Below the pieces are notes generated by a model that saw only the letters and a list, made by a program, of their open reading frames with translations, had not been told where the DNA came from and searched no databases. Both the position numbers and the translations under genes were made by a program. This document shows positions 7,852 to 16,837 of a stretch of 64,000 nucleotides of DNA, piece after piece (within the stretch, counting starts at the first letter, position 1; every line of letters begins with the position of its first letter). This stretch comes from Hyphomicrobiales bacterium (lineage in GTDB: Bacteria; Pseudomonadota; Alphaproteobacteria; Rhizobiales; Rhizobiaceae): NCBI GenBank assembly GCA_900472175.1, contig UCHD01000005.1:310001-374000 (forward strand), in the 5' to 3' direction.

Positions 7852-9153
7852 ATGAAACGCCTCCTCGAAGCCGAACTGATTTACGGACGCCTGCTCGATA
7901 TTTCCGAGCCACACCTGATTGCGCGTTACAACAAAGCGCTGCAGGGCTTTGGCCTGCGCCCGACGGCGCTGCCGTCCTTCCAGATCGACATGACCGGGTT
8001 TTCGCCTGAAATCGCCGATGAACTCGGCGATCGCGATTATCTCGATCCCAACCGCGTCAACCGCCGCTTCATCATCATGACGCCGGATCAGGAAGAGCTG
8101 CCGGTCGTTCATACCAGCTTTTCCAACACAGCTGGTTTGATGCACGAGTTTTTCGGCACCAACCGGCGGGCGATCAATGCCGTGACGATCAAGGATGCGC
8201 TGTACGGCGAGATCGAGGATTCCGTATCGGTCGTCAATGATATCGATGACCTCCTGTCGATCAACGAAGTCCGTTTTCGCGTCCTGTCGGCCGAGGACAT
8301 GCTCGGCAAGGCGGCCGAATTGCGTTCGCTTGTCGATCGGTTGAAGACGGTGCCGATGGCCTGGGCCGATGATGCGCTGCTCAACCGGATGGTCGAACTG
8401 GCAAAAGTGACCGGCGATATCCGCGAGAATGCGCTGGTGCCGGACAAGCTGGTGTTCCGCCACGATGCCTTCTGGGCCAATCATTTCGGCGGCGTCTATG
8501 TCTTTCTCGATGAAAAGACCACAACGGTGATCTGCGATCCGTCGGTGCCGGGCTTCCGCCGTTCGCGGCCCTGGCAGGTCGGTTATATCAGCCTGTCCGA
8601 CCATCAGCGCATCTACGAGTTCCTCGCTTCGACCAACCGACTGCAATTGCCGCAGGCATCCTGGGTGCAGGACTCGGGCCTCTATCAGCACCGCGCCGAC
8701 ATGGTTCTGCGCGGCCTGGTCAATCGCGAAAATCCAACCACCGATATCAACGCGATCGACGCGATCTGGTTGCAGACGTGGCTGCACCGCAATTCGGCGC
8801 TGGTCGCTTCGGATGGCACCTATCCGTTCCTGCAGACCATGCTGCGCACGGTCTTGGCATCCGGCAGCATCAAGATGCAGGACGTGGCGCCGGAAAATCG
8901 CTTTCTGCTGGTACGAGCTGCGCCAAATCATCCCGACCAGTGGCTGACCAACCGGTTGATCTCGCAGCTCTGCCCGAGTGATTTCGTTTCCCGCTTCGTC
9001 TTTGACAAGCAGGGGTTTTATACGGCCTATGAACATTACAGCGAAAAGTTCAGGGAATATGTTGTGGCGACGCTGACCAGCACATATCTCAGGGACAAGG
9101 TGGCGTTCCGCAAACGCCTTTATGGCCTCAAGGAGGATAATACGAATGCTTGA
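7852..9153 (+). CDS. Uncharacterised protein, third long partner of the AAA+ operon
   Basis: The 433-residue protein is soluble by composition, with no signal peptide and no catalytic motif that I recognise. It contains conserved-looking aromatic blocks (LVFRHDAFWANHFGGVYVFLDE and RPWQVGYISLSDHQRIYEFL) and a C-terminus rich in basic residues. It overlaps the DUF2333-like gene by eight bases, so the two are translated together. Similar proteins may exist as an unnamed family in rhizobia, but I cannot name one with certainty. Location between the ATPase and the membrane protein suggests an adaptor role; this is inference only. Confidence 0.8.
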   Translation: MKRLLEAELIYGRLLDISEPHLIARYNKALQGFGLRPTALPSFQIDMTGFSPEIADELGDRDYLDPNRVNRRFIIMTPDQEELPVVHTSFSNTAGLMHEFFGTNRRAINAVTIKDALYGEIEDSVSVVNDIDDLLSINEVRFRVLSAEDMLGKAAELRSLVDRLKTVPMAWADDALLNRMVELAKVTGDIRENALVPDKLVFRHDAFWANHFGGVYVFLDEKTTTVICDPSVPGFRRSRPWQVGYISLSDHQRIYEFLASTNRLQLPQASWVQDSGLYQHRADMVLRGLVNRENPTTDINAIDAIWLQTWLHRNSALVASDGTYPFLQTMLRTVLASGSIKMQDVAPENRFLLVRAAPNHPDQWLTNRLISQLCPSDFVSRFVFDKQGFYTAYEHYSEKFREYVVATLTSTYLRDKVAFRKRLYGLKEDNTNA

Positions 9154-10273
9154 TCCGATCGTCGCGTTTTTCCAGCGTGTGTTTGCAGCGATCGGCCGGG
9201 GCATTGGCCAGCTGATATCCTGGATCCTTTATCCTTTCGTTGCTGTGGCCAATTGGTTCGGCGGGCGCAGCTGGGTCATCAAAGGTCCACTCGGCGTCCT
9301 CATCCTGCTGTTCATCGGTCTCTACGGCTATTTCTTCTGGCAGACGCAGGCCTGGACGAATTTCGATGAGGACTATGTCAACAAATACAATTTCACCGAG
9401 CGCAAGAACGATGCAGGCCTGCCGGTCAAGGTGGCTGCAGGCCAGACGGCACCGGCCAATACCTGCGAACGTTCGGCCGTTGTCGATGTGTCGGCGGACC
9501 TGATCGATTTCAACGTCAACCAGAATGCTTGGATTTCGTCGATGCTGCTCTACAAGGTCGGCCTATTCGGGCTGGATTGGGATCGCACGCCCTGGTTTGA
9601 CAACAAGGCGTCGTTCCAGCGTGGTGTCAATCAGGCCGTGCGGCGCACTGCTGTCGAACTGGTGGATTCGCTCGGTCGCGTGCGCGGCACGTCCGGCATC
9701 AATGCCGACCTGCAGCGGGCGCGCGGCAATATCCAGTTTGACGAAGAGACCTGGTATTTCGGCTCGAACTCGCTTCTGCCGAAAACGCCGACGCCGACAT
9801 ACTACCGCTCGGCGATGAGCGACCTGCGCAAGTTCAACGACTCTTTGGCCCGCTGCGAGTCCATTTTCGATGCGCGCTCCGACAACCTGATCGAATTCCT
9901 CGATCGTATCTCCAACGATATCGGCTCGACCTCGGCGATGATCCGCGAGCGGTCCGAAAACCACAATGGCGGCTGGTTCGATACTCGTGCCGACGACCGT
10001 TACTGGTTCGCCTACGGGCAGCTTTACGGCTATTACGGCGTCTTGGCTGCTGCCGGTGCCGATTTCGATGCCGTGATCACGCAGCGTGGTCTGCAACCCA
10101 TCTGGCAGGAAAGCATCAAGCAGCTGCGCTCGGCCCTGCGCATCCAGCCGTTCATCATCTCGAACGGCCGCGAAGACGGCTGGATCATGCCGGCCCATCT
10201 GGCGACACTCGGCTTCTACGTTCTGAGGGTTCGTTCCAATCTCGTGGAAATGCGCGACATCCTGGCGCGATAA
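9146..10273 (+). CDS. DUF2333-like membrane-anchored protein, last gene of the AAA+ operon
   Basis: A 375-residue protein whose N-terminal 70 residues are hydrophobic, with a clear transmembrane segment around residues 50-68 ([19 protein letters not shown]). A large domain follows that, from the positions of [51 protein letters not shown] and the [17 protein letters not shown] block, resembles the DUF2333 family of unknown function. The topology suggests a short cytoplasmic N-terminus and a periplasmic bulk. ATG 9146 is preceded by a perfect AAGGAGG and overlaps the previous stop. It is a likely membrane anchor for the system. Confidence 0.82.
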   Translation: MLDPIVAFFQRVFAAIGRGIGQLISWILYPFVAVANWFGGRSWVIKGPLGVLILLFIGLYGYFFWQTQAWTNFDEDYVNKYNFTERKNDAGLPVKVAAGQTAPANTCERSAVVDVSADLIDFNVNQNAWISSMLLYKVGLFGLDWDRTPWFDNKASFQRGVNQAVRRTAVELVDSLGRVRGTSGINADLQRARGNIQFDEETWYFGSNSLLPKTPTPTYYRSAMSDLRKFNDSLARCESIFDARSDNLIEFLDRISNDIGSTSAMIRERSENHNGGWFDTRADDRYWFAYGQLYGYYGVLAAAGADFDAVITQRGLQPIWQESIKQLRSALRIQPFIISNGREDGWIMPAHLATLGFYVLRVRSNLVEMRDILAR

Positions 10274-10290
10274 ACCGGATTTTGATGATT

Positions 10291-10325
10291 GGAAGGCGGG
10301 GAAACGCGGTTTTTCCGCCTTTTTC
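10291..10325 (+). terminator. Intrinsic terminator after the AAA+ operon
   Basis: AAGGCGG and CCGCCTT form a stem with a partly paired internal region, followed by TTTTTCC and a T-rich run. It closes the 2731-10273 row before fhs. Confidence 0.75.
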
Positions 10326-10443
10326 CTTGTTTTTTCTTCAAAATTCAGTTCAGGCAGCCGGAATCAAACAAAAGGATGGAAAGCCGCGGGACTTCACGCT
10401 TTTATGCTCCCAGAGAAAAAAAGGTGGCAGGGAGAGACACCAT

Positions 10444-12123
10444 ATGGCCGACGTGAAGTCCGATATCGAAATTGCCCGCGCAGCGACGAAAAAGCCGATC
10501 CTCGAAATCGGTGCCAAGCTTGGAATTCCCCCCGAACATCTGCTTCCCTATGGCCATGACAAGGCAAAGATCGGCGCCGAGTTCATCGCTCAGCAGAAAG
10601 GCCGGCAAAATGGCCGGCTGATTCTGGTGACGGCCATCAATCCGACACCGGCTGGCGAGGGCAAAACCACCACCACGGTCGGCCTTGGTGACGGTCTCAA
10701 TCGCATCGGCAAGAAGGCGGTGGTGTGTATCCGTGAAGCGTCGCTAGGCCCGTGTTTCGGGGTCAAGGGTGGGGCAGCCGGTGGTGGCTATGCGCAGGTG
10801 GTGCCGATGGAGGACATCAACCTGCATTTCACAGGCGACTTCCACGCGATAACTTCGGCCCACAATCTGCTGTCGGCCTTGATCGACAATCATATCTACT
10901 GGGGCAACGAGCAGAACATCGACATCCGCCGTGTCGCCTGGCGCCGCGTGATGGACATGAACGACCGTGGCCTTCGCCATATCGTTGGTTCGCTTGGCGG
11001 CGTCGCCAACGGCTTTCCGCGTGAGACCGGCTTCGACATCACCGTCGCCTCGGAAGTCATGGCGATCCTGTGCCTTGCCACCGATCTCAGGGATCTCGAA
11101 AAACGCCTCGGCGACATCATCATCGCCTACCGCCGCGACAAGACGCCCGTCTTTGCCCGCGACATCAAGGCGGATGGGGCAATGACTGTGCTGCTCAAGG
11201 ATGCGATGCAGCCGAATATCGTCCAGACGCTGGAAAACAACCCGGCCTTCGTGCATGGCGGTCCGTTCGCCAACATCGCCCATGGCTGCAACTCAGTGGT
11301 GGCGACGACGACGGCTTTGAAGCTTGCCGATTATGTCGTCACCGAAGCCGGGTTCGGCGCCGATCTCGGGGCAGAAAAATTCTTCGACATCAAGTGCCGC
11401 AAGGCAGGGCTGAAGCCGGATGCTGCGGTCATCGTCGCAACGGCCAGGGCGATGAAGATGAACGGGGGCGTCAAGAAGGAAGACCTCGGCCGCGAGAATG
11501 TCGAGGCCGTCAAAAAGGGCTGCTCCAACCTCGGCCGCCATATCCAGAACGTCAAGAAATTCGGCGTTCCGGTGGTGGTGGCGATCAACCATTTCACGCT
11601 GGATACCGAGGCCGAGATCAAGGCGATCAAGGACTATGTCGCCACCCTTGGTGCCGAGGCGATCCTGTGCAAGCATTGGGCGGAAGGCTCAGCCGGCATC
11701 GAGGATCTTGCCCGTAAGGTCGTGGCGCTGGCCGAAAGCGGTCATTCGCAGTTCTCGCCGCTCTATCCCGACGATATGGCGCTGTTCAAGAAGATCGAGA
11801 CGATCGCCAAGGATATCTATCACGCCGATGCTGTCATCGCCGACAAGTCGGTGCGCGATCAGTTGCGAACCTGGGAAGAGCAGGGTTACGGTCATCTGCC
11901 GATCTGCATGGCCAAGACCCAGTATTCGTTTTCGACCGACCCGAACCTGCGCGGTGCGCCGACCGGACATACCGTTCCCATCCGCGAGGTCCGGTTGTCC
12001 GCCGGTGCCGGCTTCATCGTCGTCATCACCGGCGAGATCATGACCATGCCGGGCCTGCCGAGGGTGCCGTCTTCGGAGAAGATCTTTCTCAACGAGGAAG
12101 GGTTTATCGAGGGGCTTTTCTAG
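10444..12123 (+). CDS. fhs: Formate--tetrahydrofolate ligase
   Basis: The 559-residue enzyme makes 10-formyl-tetrahydrofolate from formate, THF and ATP in cytoplasmic one-carbon metabolism. Near residues 67-77 it has the ATP-binding loop [11 protein letters not shown], then [17 protein letters not shown] and [12 protein letters not shown], all typical of the family, and length is normal. The frame is open upstream to 10282, but ATG 10444 starts the family N-terminus and has a GGGAGAGA ribosome site. It appears monocistronic between two terminator structures. Confidence 0.95.
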   Translation: MADVKSDIEIARAATKKPILEIGAKLGIPPEHLLPYGHDKAKIGAEFIAQQKGRQNGRLILVTAINPTPAGEGKTTTTVGLGDGLNRIGKKAVVCIREASLGPCFGVKGGAAGGGYAQVVPMEDINLHFTGDFHAITSAHNLLSALIDNHIYWGNEQNIDIRRVAWRRVMDMNDRGLRHIVGSLGGVANGFPRETGFDITVASEVMAILCLATDLRDLEKRLGDIIIAYRRDKTPVFARDIKADGAMTVLLKDAMQPNIVQTLENNPAFVHGGPFANIAHGCNSVVATTTALKLADYVVTEAGFGADLGAEKFFDIKCRKAGLKPDAAVIVATARAMKMNGGVKKEDLGRENVEAVKKGCSNLGRHIQNVKKFGVPVVVAINHFTLDTEAEIKAIKDYVATLGAEAILCKHWAEGSAGIEDLARKVVALAESGHSQFSPLYPDDMALFKKIETIAKDIYHADAVIADKSVRDQLRTWEEQGYGHLPICMAKTQYSFSTDPNLRGAPTGHTVPIREVRLSAGAGFIVVITGEIMTMPGLPRVPSSEKIFLNEEGFIEGLF

Positions 12124-12129
12124 GGGATA

Positions 12130-12166
12130 TCCGGCGGATCGTTGCCACCTGCCGTGATCCGCCGGA
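12130..12166. terminator. Hairpin between convergent fhs and DUF1993 genes
   Basis: An 11-bp perfect inverted repeat (TCCGGCGGATC / GATCCGCCGGA) with a 15-base loop sits right after fhs and just before the end of the opposing gene. No T run follows on either strand, so strength is uncertain. Confidence 0.55.
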
Positions 12167-12177
12167 CCATTCTCTGG

Positions 12178-12687
12178 TCAGCTATAAGGGCCGAGAAAAT
12201 CGATCTTGCCGACGGCCACGCCCTGGTTGCGCAGGATGTCGTGGGCTGTGGTCACATGGAAGAAGAAATTCGGCAGGGCGAATTTCAGCACATAGTCGTC
12301 GCCGGCAAAGGTGAAGCTGAGCTTGCCGAAGGTAACGGTGATTTCCCTGACGTCGCTGCCCTCGAGATCGGACGGTTTGACGGTCTCCAGGTAGGCGATC
12401 GTCTTGGCGATGCGTTCGCGCAGTTCACCGAAATTCGTCTCGTTATCGGGAAAGCTCGGCGCGGCGACGCCGGTCAGGCGGCCAATCGTGTTCTTCGATG
12501 TGTCGCTGACGCGCTGGATCTGGGCGGAAAGCGGTAGCATGTCCGGCGCGAGGCGGGCGTTGAACAGGTCTTCCAGCGGCATCTTTTTCTCGACGGCGTA
12601 GGATTCTGCCTTGTCGAGCAGGCCGGCGAGAACGTTAAGCCCGCGAATGAAGACGAGGGCGGACAATTTGAACATGGAAACGGACAT
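12178..12687 (-). CDS. DUF1993 family protein
   Basis: The 169-residue protein begins MSVSMFKLSALVFIRGLNVL and has the pattern of DUF1993 proteins: an N-terminal helical bundle, the KMPLEDLFNARLAPDMLPL block, a central QRVSDTSKNTIGRL segment and a C-terminal FFFHVTTAHDILRNQG helix. The family is related to DinB-type four-helix bundles; the histidine in FHVTTAHDILR is the most plausible metal ligand. The start at 12687 is supported by AAAGGA upstream; the open frame to 12789 is not used. Function in the cell is unknown. Confidence 0.85.
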   Translation of the reverse strand: MSVSMFKLSALVFIRGLNVLAGLLDKAESYAVEKKMPLEDLFNARLAPDMLPLSAQIQRVSDTSKNTIGRLTGVAAPSFPDNETNFGELRERIAKTIAYLETVKPSDLEGSDVREITVTFGKLSFTFAGDDYVLKFALPNFFFHVTTAHDILRNQGVAVGKIDFLGPYS

Positions 12688-12804
12688 GAGAAATCCTTTG
12701 AGCGCGCGCCGTTGATGGTCCGGATGTCCTGACCAAATGGGGCGTGACGAGGCCTTGGGCAAGATGCTGCGTTGCGTATCTCCGGTCAATTTTAAAGGGG
12801 GCGC

Positions 12805-13680
12805 CTAGCGGCAGTAACGGTAGCCGCCCTTGCGCTCGATGACGTCGAAATGCAGATGGTTTTCGTGGGCTTCGTCGCTGCCCGGATCGAGCACGGTTTC
12901 GAAATAGAGGCAGCCGGTTGCCGTCACCGCCCGCTGGAAGGCGCCGGCCAAGGTCGAGTCCTCGTCGCGCGGCTGGATCTCGATCGATTTTCCGTTCTTG
13001 AAGGTAAAGGAGGCGATATCGATGGCGTTGCCACGCGCATGTTCGGAAATCTTTCCGGTCTTGGCATTGTTGCGCAGGCGGCAGATATAGCTCGACGCCT
13101 GGTTGATGGTGGTCAGCTCTCCCTCGCTTTCCAGCGCAACCTTGGCTGCGGGCAGAACCGCCTCCTTGGTCCATCGCGCCAGTTCCAGCGCGGTTTCGCA
13201 GCGCATCTTGCCTTCCGGTTTCAGCGTGATACCCGGCAGTACGGTCGATAGCGTCAACGGTTTGTCGATGCCGCAGCCCTTGCCATCATCGATTCGCGGT
13301 TCTTCCTTGAAGACGGCGCCGATGGCCTTCAGGTCCGCAAGGCAGGTGGCATATTCCTTTTCGTCTTCAGGCTTGATGGTCAGCACGGGTTCCGGCGCCG
13401 GTTTCATCTGCGGTTGAACGGTTTCGGGCTTTATGTCTGCAGGAATTTCCTCGCCGGCCGGCGCCTTTTCGTCGTTCTTTGCCTGTGGTTTTTTCTCCGG
13501 TTTGACCTCTGGCGTCGCCTCGGATTTCACGTCGGGTTTTTCCTGCGGCGTCGCAACCTTCCCGCCTTGTTCCGTTTCAGTTGCTGGCGGCTTTTCCTGC
13601 GGAACTGGAGCATTTTCAGGAAGACCGGCACTGGCCAGCAGGAGAATGAAAAGGAAGGGGGAGAGGAATCGAAGCGGCAT
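12805..13680 (-). CDS. Secreted extensin-like peptidase (LAS-type fold)
   Basis: The 291-residue protein has a signal peptide (residues 1-20), a low-complexity Pro/Glu/Lys linker with repeated KPE/KPD units up to about residue 100, then an extensin-like C-terminal domain. The zinc-site signature of LAS peptidases is present: EHARGNAID (HxxGxxxD) and HENHLHFD (HxH). Four cysteines may form disulfides. It probably acts on peptidoglycan in the periplasm. ATG 13680 is chosen for the signal peptide and the CCGGAG ribosome site; the open frame extends to 13917 without a better start. Confidence 0.87.
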   Translation of the reverse strand: MPLRFLSPFLFILLLASAGLPENAPVPQEKPPATETEQGGKVATPQEKPDVKSEATPEVKPEKKPQAKNDEKAPAGEEIPADIKPETVQPQMKPAPEPVLTIKPEDEKEYATCLADLKAIGAVFKEEPRIDDGKGCGIDKPLTLSTVLPGITLKPEGKMRCETALELARWTKEAVLPAAKVALESEGELTTINQASSYICRLRNNAKTGKISEHARGNAIDIASFTFKNGKSIEIQPRDEDSTLAGAFQRAVTATGCLYFETVLDPGSDEAHENHLHFDVIERKGGYRYCR

Positions 13681-13840
13681 GAAAAATCTCCGGTTCTGCC
13701 GGAGGCGGCAGGGGTTCGAATTCACAACGCATTGAGGCAGGAAAGGGTTGCATTGAAGCTTCAGGTTCCGGATCGTTGCCAAATCGAAACACATAATCGT
13801 GGGCAAGCCAGAATTTGACAAAAGTAAGACAATTATTTGT

Positions 13841-13855
13841 TGACAATAAGAGTCA
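13841..13855 (+). promoter_or_regulatory. Iron-responsive operator (RirA-type IRO box)
   Basis: The 15-base sequence TGACAATAAGAGTCA fits the TGA-N9-TCA consensus described for RirA-controlled genes in rhizobia. It overlaps a TTGACA hexamer (13840-13845) in the A/T-rich region before the TonB receptor, whose ATG is 129 bases further on. RirA bound here would repress the receptor when iron is plentiful. Confidence 0.6.
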
Positions 13856-13983
13856 TGTTTTCTAACCGATATATATAAGCAGTTTCTCGTAGCTGCTCCC
13901 AAATGCTTCGACGCCATACCCAGCCAGCCCCTTGAGCGAATGCCTCAGCAGCCAGCCCGGTGACTTTATCAAAGGATTGATTC

Positions 13984-16218
13984 ATGATTACCCGGCATCA
14001 CTGCGCGGCTCTTTTGGCATGCGTGGCGTTTTCCTCTGCTGCTCTTCTACCGCAAATTTCGTTCGCACAAGACGCCCAGGCAACTGCTGCCGAGGCCGAC
14101 GGTGGTGCGACCACGCTGAAAAAGATCGTGGTGAAAGGTCCCCGCCGCACAACGACGGCGCCGGTCGGTAGCATCGCAGACACGCCGTTGGCGACTGAAA
14201 TCGATAAAAAGACCATCGAGGAGAAGCAGGTCACCGATCTGGACGATCTCGGCCGCAGCGTTGACCCGGGTATCAATTCTTCGCGCGCCGATTCAGGTAT
14301 CAATCTGCGCGGCCTTTCTGGCCCGCGCATCGTGACGGTTATTGACGGTATCCCGGTTCCCTATCTCTCCAACAGTGTTCGGCAGGGCGCGTTCGCGACC
14401 ATTAACGCGAACGGCGGCGGTGATACGTTTGATTTCTCGTCCCTGTCAGCGCTCGACGTTGTCCGGGGTGCGGATTCGAGCCGAGGTGGCTCTGGGATGC
14501 TGGGTGGCGCCATTGTTCTGCGTACGCTTGAGCCGGAGGATCTTATTGGCGAAGGGCGCGACTGGGGCGCGATCGTCAAGTCGGTCTACGACAGCGAAGA
14601 CGACAGCCTTTCCGGCTCGATTGCTGGCGCAAAGAAATTCGGCAATACCTCGGTGCTGTTCCAGGGCGGCTATCGCAAGGGCCATGAGCGCGACAACCGG
14701 GGTACCGTCGATAGCTATGGCAATACCCGTACCGAACCAAATCCGGCCGATTTCGACCAGAGCAACCTGCTTTTCAAGGTACGGCAGCAACTCGAAGGCG
14801 GCCACCGCATCGGTCTGACAGCAGAAAACTTCCGGCGCGATGCTGATTTCGATCAGCGGACGGAGCAGGGGACACCCCGTGCCTATGCCATCGGCAACTA
14901 CAACAGTTTTGAAGACCGTTCGCGTAAGCGCGTTTCGCTCGATTACGATTACGAGGCCTTGTCATCCGACGAAGCCTTCCGCGCTGCGCGTGCCACGCTT
15001 TACTGGCAGGAACTGGAGCGGTCGTCCGGCTCGAATGGCCGCACGACGGCGAATGTGGCCTATGGCCGCGACAATTCGATCAGCAACAAGACTTTCGGCT
15101 TTAGCGGCAGCGCCACCAAAGACTTCGAGTATGGCGGCTTCGACCACTCGGTCACCGTCGGTCTGGATGCGGCGCGTTCCAAATGGAACCAATATACCTG
15201 GGCCTTGTGCACGACGACTTGCCCGTCTCTGAACAATCAGTCGGAAATCCCGAATGTAACCAGCACGACTGTTGGCGCGACTATCGAGGATCGCATTTCT
15301 ATGGGCGACAGCGCCTTCGCGCTGACGCCTGGGCTGCGCTTCGATTGGTTCGACTATGATCCGTCGGCTGGTGGTGGCTTCCAGAACAATACCGGCGCTG
15401 TTTTGTTCGGTGAACCGAAGGATCGTGATGGGGCGCGCATTTCACCAAAGCTGCTCGCCACCTACGATATCACCCCCGATGTCGAGTTGTTCGCGCAATG
15501 GTCGATGGCCTACCGTGCGCCGACTGTCGATGAGCTCTACGCCCGTTTCTACAACCCCGGTGGCCGCTATGCCCAGCTTGGAAATCCCAACCTGAAGCCG
15601 GAGACCGGAAACGGCATCGAGATCGGTACAAACTTCGAGACCGGTGGCGTAACCGGGCGCGTTGCTGCATTCCACAACAGCTACGATAACTTTATCGAAA
15701 CGGTCACGACGACAAATCCTTCAACCGGTATCATGGAGTTCAACTACACGAATGTGAGCAGCGTCCGAATTTCAGGTATCGAGGCAAGTGCAGTCAAAAC
15801 TTTTGATAACGGCTTCAATATTCACGGTTCGCTGGCGTACGCCTATGGCAAGAATGGAGACACCAACAAACGCCTGCGTTCGGTCGCTCCCTTCAAGGCG
15901 ATCGTCGGTGCTGGTTACAGCCAGGACACCTTCGGGGTCGATCTTTCGATGACCGTGTCTTCCGCGATGCCTGATGACCGTGTTGCCACTACCTTCGATG
16001 CGCCGGGCTACGGTATCGTCGATATGACGGGATGGTGGACGCCGGAAGAGGTTTCCGGCCTTCGTGTTCAGGCCGGTATCTACAATATCTTTGACAAGAA
16101 GTACTTCAACGCGCTGGGTGTCCGCGATGTCAATCTGGCATCCGCAGCCTCGCAGCCGCGTGACTTCTATTCCGAGCCGGGCCGGACGTTCAAGATTTCG
16201 CTGACACAGCGTTTCTAA
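13984..16218 (+). CDS. TonB-dependent outer-membrane receptor, haem/haemoglobin type
   Basis: The 744-residue protein has a signal peptide (about residues 1-28, ending ISFAQDA), a TonB-box-like KKIVVKG, a plug domain (INLRGLSGPRIVTVIDGIPV; LDVVRGADSS...SGMLGGAI), and a 22-strand barrel ending in the C-terminal phenylalanine TQRF. A YRAPTVDELYARFYNP...GNPNLKPETG block corresponds to the FRAP/NPNL motif of haem receptors, although no histidine lies between the two halves. It would import haem or a related iron source using TonB energy. An iron-responsive operator precedes it and a strong terminator follows, so it is monocistronic. Confidence 0.88.
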   Translation: MITRHHCAALLACVAFSSAALLPQISFAQDAQATAAEADGGATTLKKIVVKGPRRTTTAPVGSIADTPLATEIDKKTIEEKQVTDLDDLGRSVDPGINSSRADSGINLRGLSGPRIVTVIDGIPVPYLSNSVRQGAFATINANGGGDTFDFSSLSALDVVRGADSSRGGSGMLGGAIVLRTLEPEDLIGEGRDWGAIVKSVYDSEDDSLSGSIAGAKKFGNTSVLFQGGYRKGHERDNRGTVDSYGNTRTEPNPADFDQSNLLFKVRQQLEGGHRIGLTAENFRRDADFDQRTEQGTPRAYAIGNYNSFEDRSRKRVSLDYDYEALSSDEAFRAARATLYWQELERSSGSNGRTTANVAYGRDNSISNKTFGFSGSATKDFEYGGFDHSVTVGLDAARSKWNQYTWALCTTTCPSLNNQSEIPNVTSTTVGATIEDRISMGDSAFALTPGLRFDWFDYDPSAGGGFQNNTGAVLFGEPKDRDGARISPKLLATYDITPDVELFAQWSMAYRAPTVDELYARFYNPGGRYAQLGNPNLKPETGNGIEIGTNFETGGVTGRVAAFHNSYDNFIETVTTTNPSTGIMEFNYTNVSSVRISGIEASAVKTFDNGFNIHGSLAYAYGKNGDTNKRLRSVAPFKAIVGAGYSQDTFGVDLSMTVSSAMPDDRVATTFDAPGYGIVDMTGWWTPEEVSGLRVQAGIYNIFDKKYFNALGVRDVNLASAASQPRDFYSEPGRTFKISLTQRF

Positions 16219-16247
16219 GCTTCAGCTTGCGCCGAAGAAACAGGTGA

Positions 16248-16279
16248 CGGGAGCGGCCCTTGCGGGCGCTCCCGTTTTT
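16248..16279 (+). terminator. Intrinsic terminator of the TonB receptor gene
   Basis: An 8-bp perfect stem (CGGGAGCG / CGCTCCCG) enclosing GCCCTTGCGGG is followed by five T. Confidence 0.9.
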
Positions 16280-16295
16280 GGTTGCGGATGAAGGA

Positions 16296-16324
16296 TTGAC
16301 AAAGTGCATACGCACACATATGTT
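16296..16324 (+). promoter_or_regulatory. marR promoter, leaderless architecture
   Basis: A consensus TTGACA (16296-16301) is followed after 17 bases by TATGTT (16319-16324). The expected start, six or seven bases downstream, coincides with the ATG at 16331, so the mRNA would have no leader. Confidence 0.65.
16303..16314. promoter_or_regulatory. MarR operator 1, between -35 and -10 of the marR promoter
   Basis: GTGCATACGCAC is a near-perfect 12-bp palindrome lying in the promoter spacer. The same sequence in perfect form (GTGCATATGCAC) occurs in front of the adjacent dehydrogenase gene. Binding here would block RNA polymerase and autoregulate marR. Confidence 0.6.
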
Positions 16325-16330
16325 CTCGCC

Positions 16331-16765
16331 ATGAAAGAGCAATCCTCCATCACGAGCTGCAACTGTTTCGCCATTCGCCAGGCTGCCCGTTTCGTGTCGC
16401 AGCTTTATGAGCGGCATTATGCCCGGGCAGGGATTACGGCGGCGCAGTTTTCGCTGCTGGTCTACATCGCCGAGGCGGGAAAGGCCGGGATGGCAGAGAT
16501 GGCCGAAGCGATGGTGATGGATCGCACGACATTGGTGCGCGCCCTGAAGCCGCTGGAGCGCGACGGTTATGTCGCCAGCGAACCGGAAGGCAAGGGGTCG
16601 CGCAAGCTCTTGCTGGCGCTCTCAGCCAGCGGGCAGCAGAAGCTGTCGGAAGGCGCCGAATGCTGGCATGCGGCGCAGGCGGAGTATGTGGAGCTGGTCG
16701 GAGCCGAGCGTGCCGACAATCTGCGAGAGATGCTTCTCGCCATTCCGTCCGGAAAAGCCGCCTGA
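16331..16765 (+). CDS. MarR-family transcriptional regulator
   Basis: The 144-residue protein has the winged-helix core of MarR: FSLLVYIAEAGKAGMAEMAEAMVMDRTTLVRALKPLERDGYV followed by the wing SEPEGKGSRKLLLAL. Two cysteines close to the N-terminus (ITSCNCFAIRQ) are candidates for redox sensing, as in OhrR-like MarR proteins. The open frame allows a start at 16304, but that would lie inside the promoter and operator, so ATG 16331 is chosen. No ribosome site precedes it, in line with a leaderless mRNA. The likely target is the SDR gene immediately downstream, which has the same operator. Confidence 0.88.
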   Translation: MKEQSSITSCNCFAIRQAARFVSQLYERHYARAGITAAQFSLLVYIAEAGKAGMAEMAEAMVMDRTTLVRALKPLERDGYVASEPEGKGSRKLLLALSASGQQKLSEGAECWHAAQAEYVELVGAERADNLREMLLAIPSGKAA

Positions 16766-16810
16766 TAACCCAAAGCCGGGCTGCCCTTGGCTTTTTTGAT
16801 AGGCAATATA

Positions 16811-16822
16811 GTGCATATGCAC
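16811..16822. promoter_or_regulatory. MarR operator 2, upstream of the short-chain dehydrogenase
   Basis: GTGCATATGCAC is a perfect 12-bp palindrome flanked by TATA on the left and ATATA on the right, extending the symmetry. It matches operator 1 except at one position, suggesting that one MarR dimer recognises both. Confidence 0.65.
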
Positions 16823-16837
16823 ATATAGAAGGAAGAA

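Noticed and set aside
13700-13725. T-loop-like GGTTCGAATTC suggesting a tRNA
   Set aside because: No acceptor stem or anticodon arm could be built around it; it lies in an upstream region of the extensin-like gene.
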